Positions 6,786-15,686 of a stretch of 64,000 nucleotides of DNA are shown one piece after another. The notes beneath the pieces are model-generated. The model had not been told where the DNA came from. It did no database searches and saw only the letters and a list, made by a program, of their open reading frames with translations. Numbering within the stretch: the first letter of the stretch is position 1; the number at the start of each line of letters is the position of its first letter. The stretch is from NCBI GenBank assembly GCA_944391615.1, contig CALXUE010000002.1, positions 1 through 64,000 of the forward strand, given 5' to 3'. This DNA comes from an uncultured Alphaproteobacteria bacterium (lineage in GTDB: Bacteria > Pseudomonadota > Alphaproteobacteria > RF32 > CAG-239). Position numbers and translations under genes: made by a program.

Positions 6786-8303
6786 TTAATAGCTACGCGC
6801 GTAGATAACATCCATCGTTGCCGGTTTGCCAGTGAGCAAGCAAACACCTTCTGTGCCGCTTTGGTCAAACGGAATACAGCGAATGGTAATTTTCATGGCT
6901 TTCAACAATTCTTCACTGTTAGGATCACCGCTCCATTTTCCGCGAACAAAAGCCACTTTGCCTTGCTTGCCGTCTTCAATCCAAACATTGGACTGTTCAA
7001 AATACTTTTTGAATTCTTCCGGTGTTTTAATATCGGTGCGAATATTATTCAAAAGGCGAGCTTTTGCTTTTTCAAACATTTCTTTTTGAATATTTTCAAG
7101 GCGTTCGGCAATGGTGTTGATAAATTCATCTTTTGATTCAATTTTTTTGCCATCAGGCGTTCCGAGTTTCAAACGCTCTTTAATCATCACATTGGAGCCT
7201 TCCACATCGCGCATACCGATTTCACAAATAACCGGCGCACCTTTTCTTGTCCATTCCCAGAATTTATCAACGGAAGACTTGTCACGCTTATCGATTTTGA
7301 TACGGATTTTTTCGGCAAACGGAGCTTTTGTCTTGAGTTGAGCCGCAATGTTGTTAATATAAGCCATAATAGCGTCAGTATCTTCTTTCTTTTTAATAAC
7401 CGGCACTAAAACCACTTGGTATGGGGCAATTTTTGGAGGAACAACCATACCTTCATCATCGGCGTGAGTCATAATAACGCCGCCGATTAAGCGGGTAGAA
7501 ACACCCCAAGAAGTTGTGTAAGCAAACTCAGATTCGTTATTTTTGTTAACAAAAGAAATGTTGGCGGATTTTGCAAAATTTTGACCTAAAAAGTGAGAAG
7601 TTCCGGCTTGAAGAGCTTTACCGTCTTGCATCATGGCTTCAACACAATAAGTATCGACAGCCCCTGGAAATTTTTCGTGTTCAGGTTTTTTGCCAACAAT
7701 AACCGGCATAGCAAGTGTATTTTCACACAAATCACGATAAGCCTCAAGCATACGTTTTGTCTCTTCTTCGGCTTCTTGAGCAGAAGCATGGGCAGTGTGT
7801 CCTTCTTGCCACAAAAACTCACGTGTGCGTAAAAATAGACGCGGCCTCATTTCCCAACGAACCACATTGGCCCATTGATTAACCAAAACCGGCAGGTCGC
7901 GATAAGATTTAACCCATTTAGAAAACGAGTCGGCAATGATAGCTTCAGAGGTCGGACGCACAATAAGAGGTTCTTCAAGTTTGCCTTCAGGCACGAGCTT
8001 GCCGTCTTTCATAGCCAAGCGAGAATGCGTGACAACAGCCATTTCCTTGGCAAAACCATCAACATGTTCAGCTTCTTTCTGAAAGAATGAGAGAGGAATA
8101 AACAACGGGAAATAACAATTTTCGTGATCAGTTTCTTTAATTTTTTCATCAAAGACATCTCGAATTCTTTCCCAAATACCATATCCCCAGTGTTTGATGA
8201 CCATACATCCCGGAGATGAGGAGTTTTCAGCCATGTCAGCTTCGTTTACAACATTTTGATACCATTCAGGATAATTTCCTGCTCTTGTATTTTTTAATCC
8301 CAT
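6786..8303 (-). CDS. proS: prolyl-tRNA synthetase, archaeal/eukaryotic type
   Basis: Class II aminoacyl-tRNA synthetase that charges tRNA-Pro; 505 residues from the ATG at 8303, which has AAGGAA upstream and gives MGLKNTRAGNYPEWY. An in-frame ATG 27 codons earlier lacks a ribosome site. The motifs are those of the archaeal/eukaryotic (P-type) ProRS rather than the bacterial form: RPTSEAIIADSFSKWV, then a motif-2 region with RWEMRPRLFLRTREFLWQEGHTAHAS. There is no editing insertion of the E. coli kind, and the C-terminal region matches the extended P-type tail. Most alphaproteobacteria carry a ~440-residue bacterial-type ProRS, so this gene was probably acquired by transfer, as in Bacteroidetes and Mollicutes. 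Monocistronic, with terminators on its downstream side. Confidence 0.93.
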   Translation of the reverse strand: MGLKNTRAGNYPEWYQNVVNEADMAENSSSPGCMVIKHWGYGIWERIRDVFDEKIKETDHENCYFPLFIPLSFFQKEAEHVDGFAKEMAVVTHSRLAMKDGKLVPEGKLEEPLIVRPTSEAIIADSFSKWVKSYRDLPVLVNQWANVVRWEMRPRLFLRTREFLWQEGHTAHASAQEAEEETKRMLEAYRDLCENTLAMPVIVGKKPEHEKFPGAVDTYCVEAMMQDGKALQAGTSHFLGQNFAKSANISFVNKNNESEFAYTTSWGVSTRLIGGVIMTHADDEGMVVPPKIAPYQVVLVPVIKKKEDTDAIMAYINNIAAQLKTKAPFAEKIRIKIDKRDKSSVDKFWEWTRKGAPVICEIGMRDVEGSNVMIKERLKLGTPDGKKIESKDEFINTIAERLENIQKEMFEKAKARLLNNIRTDIKTPEEFKKYFEQSNVWIEDGKQGKVAFVRGKWSGDPNSEELLKAMKITIRCIPFDQSGTEGVCLLTGKPATMDVIYARSY

Positions 8304-8466
8304 AAGTTTATTCCTTATTTTAATATCGCAATTAAAATTCCGCAGCCCCAATGCCGCAGAATGATTTTTCCCAGAAAAAATCACCCTAAGTTAACAAATA
8401 AAATCTAATTTGTGAAGTAATATTTTAACAAGATTTTAACTGTAATATTGTGTAGTTAATTGTGAA

Positions 8467-8495
8467 TTGAAGGAACATAGGATTTATGGTAATTT
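8467..8495 (+). promoter_or_regulatory. candidate sigma-70 promoter for lpxA
   Basis: TTGAAG (8467-8472), 17 bases, TAATTT (8490-8495), 40 bases before the lpxA start. Four of six matches at each box; a weak call. Confidence 0.3.
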
Positions 8496-8534
8496 AGCTT
8501 TCATCAAAAACATAAAAGAAAGGAATAAAAAATT

Positions 8535-9332
8535 ATGACCAACATTCATCCCTCAGCCGTAGTAGAACAAGGCGCACAAATTGCAGCATCAGCCGAAATC
8601 GGACCTTTTTGCTATATCAGTTCACAAGCCAAGATAGGCGAAAATGTAAGATTAATTGCCAGAGTAAGCGTTTTGGGCAATACCACGATTGGCGAGGGAA
8701 CGGTTGTCTTTCCTGGAGCATGCTTAGGCGGCGGTCCGCAAGACCACGGCAATGAATTTCAACCAGAAGCCAAATTGATAATCGGTAAAAGAAACGTGAT
8801 TAGAGAAAACGTCACCATGCATGCCGGAACACCAAAAGAACATTTTACCACAGTTGTAGGTGATGATGGAATGTTTATGGTTAACTCTCACATTGCTCAT
8901 GACTGCGTAGTTGGCAACAATGTAATTATGACCAACAATGCGGTAATCGGCGGCCACGTTCATTTGGCCGACGGCGTAATTTTGGGCGGAAACGCAGCAG
9001 TTCACCAGTTCTGTCATATCGGCCGCAAGGCAATGATTGGAGGCTTAACCGGTATTGCCAGAGATGTCATTCCATTTGCAATCGTAACAGGAGATAGAGG
9101 CAAATTGCGCGGCTTAAATGTTGTTGGCTTAAAGAGAAGCGGTTATGATGAACACACCATAAAATCGATTACACGCGCATATATGTATATCTTCAAAGGC
9201 AAAGAAGACACCTTTGAAATTCGTGTTCAAAAGGCCAAAGAAAAATTCGCCGACAATGAAATGGTTATGGAGCAAATCGCATTCATAGAAGAATCATTAA
9301 AAGGCCGCCGCAACATCTTGACGGCAGAATAA
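8535..9332 (+). CDS. lpxA: acyl-ACP--UDP-N-acetylglucosamine O-acyltransferase
   Basis: First committed step of lipid A synthesis: transfer of a 3-hydroxyacyl chain from ACP to the 3-OH of UDP-GlcNAc, in the cytoplasm. The 265-residue length is normal. The N-terminal two thirds are hexapeptide repeats forming a left-handed beta helix; NSHIAHDC holds the catalytic His (His125 in E. coli), followed by GGNAAVHQFCHIG. The C-terminal helical part (about 190-265) is standard. The ATG has AAAGGAA upstream. In many alphaproteobacteria lpxD and fabZ precede it; here the upstream neighbour is divergent proS, so lpxA starts the unit. A terminator-like hairpin separates it from lpxI. Confidence 0.95.
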   Translation: MTNIHPSAVVEQGAQIAASAEIGPFCYISSQAKIGENVRLIARVSVLGNTTIGEGTVVFPGACLGGGPQDHGNEFQPEAKLIIGKRNVIRENVTMHAGTPKEHFTTVVGDDGMFMVNSHIAHDCVVGNNVIMTNNAVIGGHVHLADGVILGGNAAVHQFCHIGRKAMIGGLTGIARDVIPFAIVTGDRGKLRGLNVVGLKRSGYDEHTIKSITRAYMYIFKGKEDTFEIRVQKAKEKFADNEMVMEQIAFIEESLKGRRNILTAE

Positions 9333-9350
9333 AAAATAGTAATATAAACG

Positions 9351-9395
9351 GGAAGTTAAGATAGAAGAACAAAATTCTTAACTTCCTGTTTTTTT
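9351..9395 (+). terminator. intrinsic terminator between lpxA and lpxI
   Basis: A 10-bp perfect stem, GGAAGTTAAG (9351-9360) with CTTAACTTCC (9377-9386), is followed closely by seven T. It would reduce read-through from lpxA into lpxI, so lpxI-lpxB-comEC may have a separate or attenuated expression level. Confidence 0.75.
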
Positions 9396-9412
9396 ATGTT
9401 TGAAGGACGCTT

Positions 9413-10249
9413 ATGACAAGTTACAGAAAATTGGGAATAATCGCCGGAGGTGGAGCTTTCCCGCAAAAGCTGATTGAAACCTGCCAAAAAGAGGGAAGAG
9501 AATATTTTGTTTTGGCAATAGAGGGTAATGCCGATAAAAATGTTTTCAAAGAAGGCGTACCTCACCAGTGGATTAGAATAGGACAGGCAGGAACAGGTTT
9601 TAAGCGTTTTCATGATGAGGGCGTGCAAGATGTCATTATGGTCGGCACAATCAAACGCCCGAGCTTTTTTGATTTGGTGCCTGATATGCGCACAACGGCT
9701 TTTTTTGCCAAGATAGGGCTAAAATCTATTGGCGATGACGGCATATTAAGAGCATTGGTTAAAGAAATTGAGGGTGAGGGGATGCACGTTAAGGGTATCC
9801 ATGAGGTAATGCCTGAAATATTGGTTAAGTCGGGCTTTTTAACCAAGCGCAAACCCGATGAACAAGCCAAAGAAGATATCAAAAGAGGCATAGAGGTATG
9901 CACGGAACTGGGACGTTTGGACGTCGGTCAAGCCGTTGTTGTGCAGCAAGGTCTGGTCTTGGGCGTTGAAGGAATAGAGGGAACGGATGAGTTGATACGC
10001 CGTTGCGGAGAATATAAGAGAAAAGGCGTGGGCGGCGTGTTGGTAAAACTCCGCAAGCCTCAGCAAGATATGCGGGTTGATTTACCGACCATCGGCCCAA
10101 GAACAATAAGCCGTGCCAAAGAAACCGGACTAAGAGGCATAGCCGTCCATGCGGGCAATGCGCTGATTGTTGATGAGGCCGAAACCCTAAAATTGGCTGA
10201 AAAAGAGGGCTTGTTTGTAATAGGAGTAAATCCGAGTGAGTACAAATAA
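9413..10249 (+). CDS. lpxI: UDP-2,3-diacylglucosamine diphosphatase LpxI
   Basis: LpxI (DUF1009) hydrolyses UDP-2,3-diacylglucosamine to lipid X and UMP. It replaces LpxH in most alphaproteobacteria. The 278-residue protein begins with the family's LGIIAGGGAFPQKLIE, and has GTIKRPSFFDLVPD (about 79-92), DDGILRALVKEIEGEGM and, near the C terminus, a DLPTIGPRTI segment followed by GIAVHAGNALIVDE, all typical. GAAGGA precedes the ATG at 9413. The 3' end overlaps lpxB by 14 bases, which indicates translational coupling. The neighbours lpxA and lpxB confirm the assignment. Confidence 0.95.
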   Translation: MTSYRKLGIIAGGGAFPQKLIETCQKEGREYFVLAIEGNADKNVFKEGVPHQWIRIGQAGTGFKRFHDEGVQDVIMVGTIKRPSFFDLVPDMRTTAFFAKIGLKSIGDDGILRALVKEIEGEGMHVKGIHEVMPEILVKSGFLTKRKPDEQAKEDIKRGIEVCTELGRLDVGQAVVVQQGLVLGVEGIEGTDELIRRCGEYKRKGVGGVLVKLRKPQQDMRVDLPTIGPRTISRAKETGLRGIAVHAGNALIVDEAETLKLAEKEGLFVIGVNPSEYK

Positions 10250-11417
10250 TCAAAAACTAAAAATATATATCATTGCCGGCGAACCATCGGGAGATTTGCT
10301 TGGGTCGAGATTGATGCGTGCATTAAAGAGCAAAACCGATAGCAAAATCAAGTTTTATGGCATCGGTGGAGAAACCATGGAAAGAGAGGGGCTCCATTCC
10401 TTATTCGACGTATCGGAATTGGCCGTTATGGGCTTGGCGGAGGTTATTCCGAGTATTCCGAAAATATTAAGAAGAATAAGAGAAACCGTAGATGATATTG
10501 CAAAGAAAAAGCCGGATGTCGTTATAACCATAGACAGTTGGAGTTTTTCAAGCCGCATTCACAAGGCTTTGCGTAAGAAAAATTTAGGCATTCCTCAAGT
10601 TCACTATGTTGCGCCGCAAGTCTGGGCTTGGAAGAAAAAACGTGCTCAAACCATGTATAAATATATCGACTTGCTGTTAACCTTGTTTCCCTATGAACCG
10701 AAATATTTTACGCCTTATAAGCTAGATGCGCGCTTTGTCGGTCACCCGGTAATCGAAAGCCCTGTGATTAAGGCGGATATAAATGCTTTTCGCAAAAAGT
10801 ATAAAATCCCTGAGGATAAAAAGATAATCACCGTTTTGCCGGGGTCGCGCAAAAACGAGGTGGCATTATTACTCCCGACATTTTTAGACACGGTCAAAAG
10901 GCTAAAAGAAAAACACAAAGATTTGTTCTTTGTGATACCGACGGTTAAAACGGTAGAAGAAAGAGTCAAAAAAGCCGTCAAAAAGAGCAAGTTAAATATC
11001 TTGGTTGTGGACACAGAGGCAGACAGATACGGTGCATTCAGAAGTTCATCAGCGGCGATTGCCGCTTCCGGAACGGTTGCTTTGGAGTTGGCAATATGTG
11101 ATATTCCGCATATTATTGCCTATAAGGTTTCACCTTTGACAGCAGCATTGGTCAGACACTTTATCAAAATACAGTTTGTAAATTTATCAAACATATTGCT
11201 TGGGCGAGAGATTGTGCCGGAGCTGTTGCAAGAGCGCTGCGTTCCGGCAAGCATTTGTTCCTATATCGAACCGTTTTTGGAAAAACGAGGTGATTGGTAT
11301 GACCGCCAGATGGAAGGTTTCAAAAAAGTGCGCCAAATTTTGGGGCAGGGCGAACAAACCCCAAGTGAAAATGCGGCGGATATACTGCTAGAATACATAA
11401 AATGCGAGAAAAAATAA
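10236..11417 (+). CDS. lpxB: lipid-A-disaccharide synthase
   Basis: GT19 glycosyltransferase that joins lipid X to UDP-2,3-diacylglucosamine, giving the disaccharide core of lipid A at the inner membrane. The 393-residue protein starts at a GTG (10236) inside the end of lpxI, preceded by TAGGAG. The N terminus IYIIAGEPSGDLLGSRLMRAL is the LpxB signature; VHYVAPQVWAWKKKR and VLPGSRKNEV follow, and the ASGTVALELA segment belongs to the donor-binding domain. It overlaps lpxI by 14 bases and comEC by 16, so the three genes are likely one transcript. Confidence 0.95.
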   Translation: MSTNNQKLKIYIIAGEPSGDLLGSRLMRALKSKTDSKIKFYGIGGETMEREGLHSLFDVSELAVMGLAEVIPSIPKILRRIRETVDDIAKKKPDVVITIDSWSFSSRIHKALRKKNLGIPQVHYVAPQVWAWKKKRAQTMYKYIDLLLTLFPYEPKYFTPYKLDARFVGHPVIESPVIKADINAFRKKYKIPEDKKIITVLPGSRKNEVALLLPTFLDTVKRLKEKHKDLFFVIPTVKTVEERVKKAVKKSKLNILVVDTEADRYGAFRSSSAAIAASGTVALELAICDIPHIIAYKVSPLTAALVRHFIKIQFVNLSNILLGREIVPELLQERCVPASICSYIEPFLEKRGDWYDRQMEGFKKVRQILGQGEQTPSENAADILLEYIKCEKK

Positions 11418-13411
11418 CAGACATATTTTTTTCAGAAAGAGAACGCTGGTTTTCATGGATATCCGTTTTGTTCGGAATGGGTATCGGAATTTATTTTGGA
11501 CTGAATAATGAGCCGTCGCCTTGGTGGACCTTAGGCATAATAGAGGCTTTTATTTTAATCGCTATATTGCTGAGACATTCCAGAGAAGCATTGCTGATTT
11601 TATCCATACCCGCAATTGTTTTATTGGGCTTTACTTATATTCAGCTAGACGCGGCCTATATTGCTAAAACACCGAGACTTGAGGGAGAGAAAGCAATTTA
11701 TGTCCAAGGCCAAATCACAAACGTGGATTATAATTCCAAACAACGCCAAAGAATAACCCTGGAAAAAATGCAAGATTTTGCCGGAGACGAAATCAAGGGC
11801 AGTTATAAAATCACCTTAATGCCCTATGCGGCAAGAAAAACTTTTCAGGTTGGAGAATGTGTGGAACTGGCGGCCAAAGTTATGCCGCCATACCCGACAA
11901 CCATGGTCGGCGGCTACCAGTTTGATAGAAAAACATTTTTTGATAAAATCAACGGAACCGGCTATTCCTTGAGCCGTGTTTTTGTTGTTCCGTGCGGAAA
12001 AGCCCAAACGGCAGATAAAAGCGTTATAGAAGAGATAAGAAACAAAATCGTCAAAAGGATAGAAAGCGTTCTGCCGCAAGATGAAGCAGGAATAGCCTCA
12101 GCATTGATAGCGGGCGTAAGAAACGGCATATCGCAAAAGGTAACAAATAATTATCGAGATTCCGGCTTGGCGCACTTCTTATCCATATCGGGGTTGCATA
12201 TGAGTATGCTGGCAGGCTTTATGTTTTTGCTGGTGAGATATGGTATCGTGCTGGTACCAAGTTTGGCGTTAAGGTATGACAGCAAGAAAATCGCCGCGGT
12301 GTTTGCGGTTGTGATGAGTTTTGTATATTTGCTGATATCGGGCTATTCCGTCCCAACCCAAAGAGCATTTTTGATGACCCTTATATTCTTAATTGGGGTG
12401 ATGATAAGCCGCCGCTCTATTTCAATGCGAACAATTTCATGGGCTGCTTTGTGCGTTTTGATGGTATCACCGGTTGCTTTGATAACGCCGAGTTTTCAAA
12501 TGTCCTTTGCGGCGGTGGTCGCTTTGATAGCTTTTTATGAAAGTTGCAGAAACTATGTGCAAATCAAAGTAAGAGATAAAAACATTTTCAAAATAGTGCT
12601 GGTTTATTTGTTTGGTATAGTCGTTTCGGATTTTATCGCCAGCATAGCCACGTTGCCGTATTCGATTTATCACTTTAACCGAGTGGCGGTTTATACATCG
12701 CTGGGCAATTTACTGGCCGGCCCGATAATCGGTTTGTGGATAATGCCATTTGTGCTGATATCTATGTTGCTGATGCCCTTTGGTCTTGATTATATTCCGC
12801 TAAAGATTTTGGGATACGGAATACATTGGGTAAATGAGATAACGGCGTATGTCTCCGCTTTACCGCACGCAGGCGTTCCGGTGATGTCTATGCCGATGTG
12901 GGGTTTGATAGCGATAACAATGGGCGGATTATGGCTGTGCCTATGGCAAAGAAAATGGCGGCACTTTGGCTGGATAGGAATCATGATAGGGAGCTTGAGT
13001 CTGTGTTTGGCGCAAACACCGGATGTTTTGATAGATAATACGGGCAAGGCGATAGCGATAAAGGATAAGGCGGATAATATGGTCGTCCTGCCTTCACGTG
13101 GCAAGTCGTTTATCAAAAACATATGGCTGGAAAAGACCTCCAGCCCCAAACGCACGGATAAAGAGAAGAAAGAGTTAAGCAAAATCTGGCAGGGAAGAGA
13201 AGAAGATAAAAGCTGGCTTGACTTAAGTTGCGATAAAACAAGCTGTACCTATAAGGATAAGGTTAAGATAATCAAAGGCAAAGGACTTGAGTTGAATAAT
13301 CAAACCTTTGACCATGAAAGTTCAGGCGGAGCCTCAATTTATTTGGAAGGAGACCACATTACAATCCACACCGTCAGAGACTACACCGGACACAGGTACT
13401 GGAATGAATAA
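11402..13411 (+). CDS. comEC: ComEC/Rec2-family membrane protein
   Basis: An inner-membrane channel family that carries one DNA strand into the cytoplasm in competent bacteria. The 669 residues include an N-terminal DUF4131-like part (TMs at about 25-75), an OB-like soluble segment, and the Competence domain from about 220, with the diagnostic GLAHFLSISGLHMSMLAGF and several TM helices to about 525. The last ~130 residues are soluble but do not show the HxHxDH motif of the metallo-beta-lactamase nuclease domain, which is also absent from many alphaproteobacterial homologues. It overlaps lpxB by 16 bases. Competence in this organism is unproven; no other com genes are visible here. Confidence 0.9.
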   Translation: MREKITDIFFSERERWFSWISVLFGMGIGIYFGLNNEPSPWWTLGIIEAFILIAILLRHSREALLILSIPAIVLLGFTYIQLDAAYIAKTPRLEGEKAIYVQGQITNVDYNSKQRQRITLEKMQDFAGDEIKGSYKITLMPYAARKTFQVGECVELAAKVMPPYPTTMVGGYQFDRKTFFDKINGTGYSLSRVFVVPCGKAQTADKSVIEEIRNKIVKRIESVLPQDEAGIASALIAGVRNGISQKVTNNYRDSGLAHFLSISGLHMSMLAGFMFLLVRYGIVLVPSLALRYDSKKIAAVFAVVMSFVYLLISGYSVPTQRAFLMTLIFLIGVMISRRSISMRTISWAALCVLMVSPVALITPSFQMSFAAVVALIAFYESCRNYVQIKVRDKNIFKIVLVYLFGIVVSDFIASIATLPYSIYHFNRVAVYTSLGNLLAGPIIGLWIMPFVLISMLLMPFGLDYIPLKILGYGIHWVNEITAYVSALPHAGVPVMSMPMWGLIAITMGGLWLCLWQRKWRHFGWIGIMIGSLSLCLAQTPDVLIDNTGKAIAIKDKADNMVVLPSRGKSFIKNIWLEKTSSPKRTDKEKKELSKIWQGREEDKSWLDLSCDKTSCTYKDKVKIIKGKGLELNNQTFDHESSGGASIYLEGDHITIHTVRDYTGHRYWNE

Positions 13412-13417
13412 AAAAAT

Positions 13418-13438
13418 AGCCTCTTAAAAACAGAGGCT
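13418..13438. terminator. bidirectional terminator between comEC and prfC
   Basis: AGCCTCT (13418-13424) pairs with AGAGGCT (13432-13438), with seven A on the left side and a short T run on the right. The stronger T tract faces the minus-strand prfC transcript. Confidence 0.7.
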
Positions 13439-13444
13439 TTAAAT

Positions 13445-15034
13445 TTACTTAAAAGTTTCCTTGGTTTTAAGGAATTTGATTTTTGGAAAGTCTTCCTGAG
13501 CTTTGTTTAAGTGCCAAGCGTTACGCGCCAAAAATACAGGGTCTTCATCATGGTCTTGCGCCAAAGAAATTTGATTGGCGTTGATGAATTTTTCAAGTGC
13601 GGCTTTGTCATCTGATTCCACCCAACGAGCCGTCACATATTGTGTCGGTTCAAACACAACAGGGATATTGAACTCGTTTTTGATACGGTCGGCCATCACT
13701 TCAAATTGCAATACACCAACCACACCAACAATCCATTCACCGCCGCTCACGGGCTTAAAGACAGAGGCCCCGCCTTCTTCGGCAATCTGCATTAAGGCGT
13801 TGCCGAGATGCTTTGATTTAAGCGGGTCAAGTGCGCGAACAGATTTGAGTAGTTCCGGCGCAAAGCTTGGAATTCCCGTAAAGTTGAGTTTTTCACCTTC
13901 GGTAAGCGTGTCGCCGATTCTTAATTGCCCATGGTTAGGAATACCGATAATATCACCGGCATAAGCATCTTCGGCCAGCTCACGGTCTTGTGCCATAAAC
14001 ATCACCGGTGTTGGAATTTTGATTCCTTTGCCCGTACGAATTTGTTGTAAGGTCATGCCTCTTTTGAAGTGCCCGGAACAAATACGCATAAACGCAATTC
14101 TGTCACGGTGTTTGGGGTCCATATTGGCCTGAATTTTGAAAATAAAACCGGTAACTTTTTTCTCATCGGGAGAAACCATTCTTTCAACAGCGGGGTGAGG
14201 GCGCGGCGTTGGGGCTATTTCGTGCAAGCCTTCCAAAACCTCACGCACACCAAAATTGTTGATGGCACTTCCGAAAAAGACGGGCGTTAAGGCACCGGCC
14301 AGATAAAGATTAATATCAAAAGCAGGGCAAAGCTCACGCACCATTTCCACATCTTCTCTGAGCTTGGCGACTGCATGAGCCGGCAAAAGCGCATCAAGTT
14401 TAGGATCATCTAAGCCCTGACAAGTTTCAATTGTGGCGTTGATTTGCGATTTGTCACCGGTTTTGTTCATCAAAATAAGCCTGTCTTTAAGCAAGTCATA
14501 ACAACCAAGAAAATCTTTGCCCATGCCAATCGGCCAACTTGCGGGGGTAACGTCTAACGCGAGTGTTTTTTCAATGTCGTCTAAGAGCAAAAACGGGTCC
14601 AACCCTTCACGGTCAAGCTTGTTGATAAAGGTCAGAATAGGCACATTGCGCAAACGGCAAACTTCAAACAACTTTTTAGTCTGAGATTCGATACCTTTTG
14701 CCGAGTCGAGAACCATGACGGCCGAGTCAACCGCGGTCAGCACACGATAAGTGTCTTCGGAAAAGTCTTCGTGCCCCGGAGTGTCCAACAAATTGAAGGT
14801 TACACCGTCATATTCAAAATTCATCACGGAGGATGCAACGGAAATTCCGCGCTCTTGCTCCACCTTCATCCAGTCTGAATGGGCATGTCTGGCTTCACCG
14901 CGAGCTTTAACGGCACCGGCTTGTTGAATGGCACCGCCAAAGAGCAACAACTTTTCGGTCAAAGTCGTTTTACCGGCATCAGGGTGAGAAATAATCGCAA
15001 AACATTTGCGAGGATTAACTTTATTTTCAGGCAT
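13445..15034 (-). CDS. prfC: peptide chain release factor 3
   Basis: RF3 is a translational GTPase that recycles RF1/RF2 after termination. From the ATG at 15034 the protein has 529 residues, the normal size. G motifs: SHPDAGKTTLTEKLL (G1), ERGISVASSVM (G2), DTPGHEDFSEDTYR (G3), then the NKLD G4. Domains II and III follow, with a typical VGVLQFEVM segment. An in-frame ATG seven codons earlier lacks a ribosome site, while 15034 has AAAGAG about 9 bases upstream. It is monocistronic on the minus strand. Confusion with EF-G or LepA is unlikely given the length and motif set. Confidence 0.95.
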   Translation of the reverse strand: MPENKVNPRKCFAIISHPDAGKTTLTEKLLLFGGAIQQAGAVKARGEARHAHSDWMKVEQERGISVASSVMNFEYDGVTFNLLDTPGHEDFSEDTYRVLTAVDSAVMVLDSAKGIESQTKKLFEVCRLRNVPILTFINKLDREGLDPFLLLDDIEKTLALDVTPASWPIGMGKDFLGCYDLLKDRLILMNKTGDKSQINATIETCQGLDDPKLDALLPAHAVAKLREDVEMVRELCPAFDINLYLAGALTPVFFGSAINNFGVREVLEGLHEIAPTPRPHPAVERMVSPDEKKVTGFIFKIQANMDPKHRDRIAFMRICSGHFKRGMTLQQIRTGKGIKIPTPVMFMAQDRELAEDAYAGDIIGIPNHGQLRIGDTLTEGEKLNFTGIPSFAPELLKSVRALDPLKSKHLGNALMQIAEEGGASVFKPVSGGEWIVGVVGVLQFEVMADRIKNEFNIPVVFEPTQYVTARWVESDDKAALEKFINANQISLAQDHDEDPVFLARNAWHLNKAQEDFPKIKFLKTKETFK

Positions 15035-15126
15035 AAACAAACACTCTTTTAACATAAAGGATTAACAAAATTAAGCCCGTTTTACCGCATAAAACAAAAT
15101 AATGCAAGCAAAAACCCATAAAAAAA

Positions 15127-15144
15127 GGCGGTTAGAAAACCGCC
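15127..15144 (-). terminator. intrinsic terminator after the 15166-15537 gene
   Basis: GGCGGTT (15127-15133) pairs with AACCGCC (15138-15144) around a 4-base loop. On the minus strand it is followed by a run of T. Confidence 0.8.
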
Positions 15145-15165
15145 TTAAAGAAAAAAGATAATTTT

Positions 15166-15537
15166 TTAGTGAATGTAACAGCGATATTTTCGCCCATGCG
15201 CGCGAATAATCACTTGCTGCCCGCAATAAGCCTCTTTCCAAGATGATAGAGTTGTCCTGAATACGCCTTCTTCAATGCCATCTTGATAAATTCTGCCTTT
15301 GTCCGACATAATTTTATCAGGGGAAGCATCGTCTTTTTCTTTGTCTTCCAAAACTATCACGCGTCCATCGTTAAGATGAAAATTAATATACCTTTTCCCC
15401 TCAAAAGGTTTTCCGTTTTTGGTGATGATTTTGGCCGTAATTTTAACAATAGTGAGGGTGTCATTGACTGTTCTAGCCATAACCAAACAAGGCACAAAAG
15501 CCAGCAATAAGGCTGCGGAAATCAAAATTTTTTTCAT
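15166..15537 (-). CDS. small secreted protein of unknown function
   Basis: A 123-residue exported protein, not recognised. Residues 1-21 form a signal peptide (charged MKK, hydrophobic core, likely cleavage after VMA). The mature part looks beta-rich, with many basic and acidic residues and two Cys near the C terminus (in AYCGQQ and YRCYIH) that may form a disulfide. The central region (KYINFHLNDGRVIVLEDKEKDD-like, alternating polar and hydrophobic) resembles periplasmic or inhibitor-like small domains, but no family can be named. There is no clear ribosome site before the ATG. It stands alone between terminators and has base composition like its neighbours. Confidence 0.65.
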   Translation of the reverse strand: MKKILISAALLLAFVPCLVMARTVNDTLTIVKITAKIITKNGKPFEGKRYINFHLNDGRVIVLEDKEKDDASPDKIMSDKGRIYQDGIEEGVFRTTLSSWKEAYCGQQVIIRAHGRKYRCYIH

Positions 15538-15635
15538 AATTGTAGATATTTAAAAATTATAATAATTCAAAAACTAAAAAAATATATACCACTATAGTTT
15601 TTTTAAGTCAAGTTTTTTGTCTAATTTAGGTGCAG

Positions 15636-15658
15636 AAAAAAGCGGACACAAAGTCCGC
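15636..15658 (-). terminator. intrinsic terminator after the TPR lipoprotein gene
   Basis: GCGGAC (15642-15647) and GTCCGC (15653-15658) form a stem with a 5-base loop. On the minus strand it is followed by TTTTTT (complement of 15636-15641). Confidence 0.75.
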
Positions 15659-15686
15659 CAGGTTGAAAAATTAGAGAATTTAGAAT

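Noticed and set aside
8304..8384. An N-terminal extension of 27 residues on ProRS
   Set aside because: The upstream ATG has no ribosome site, the extension is not protein-like, and 8303 has AAGGAA with a family-typical start.
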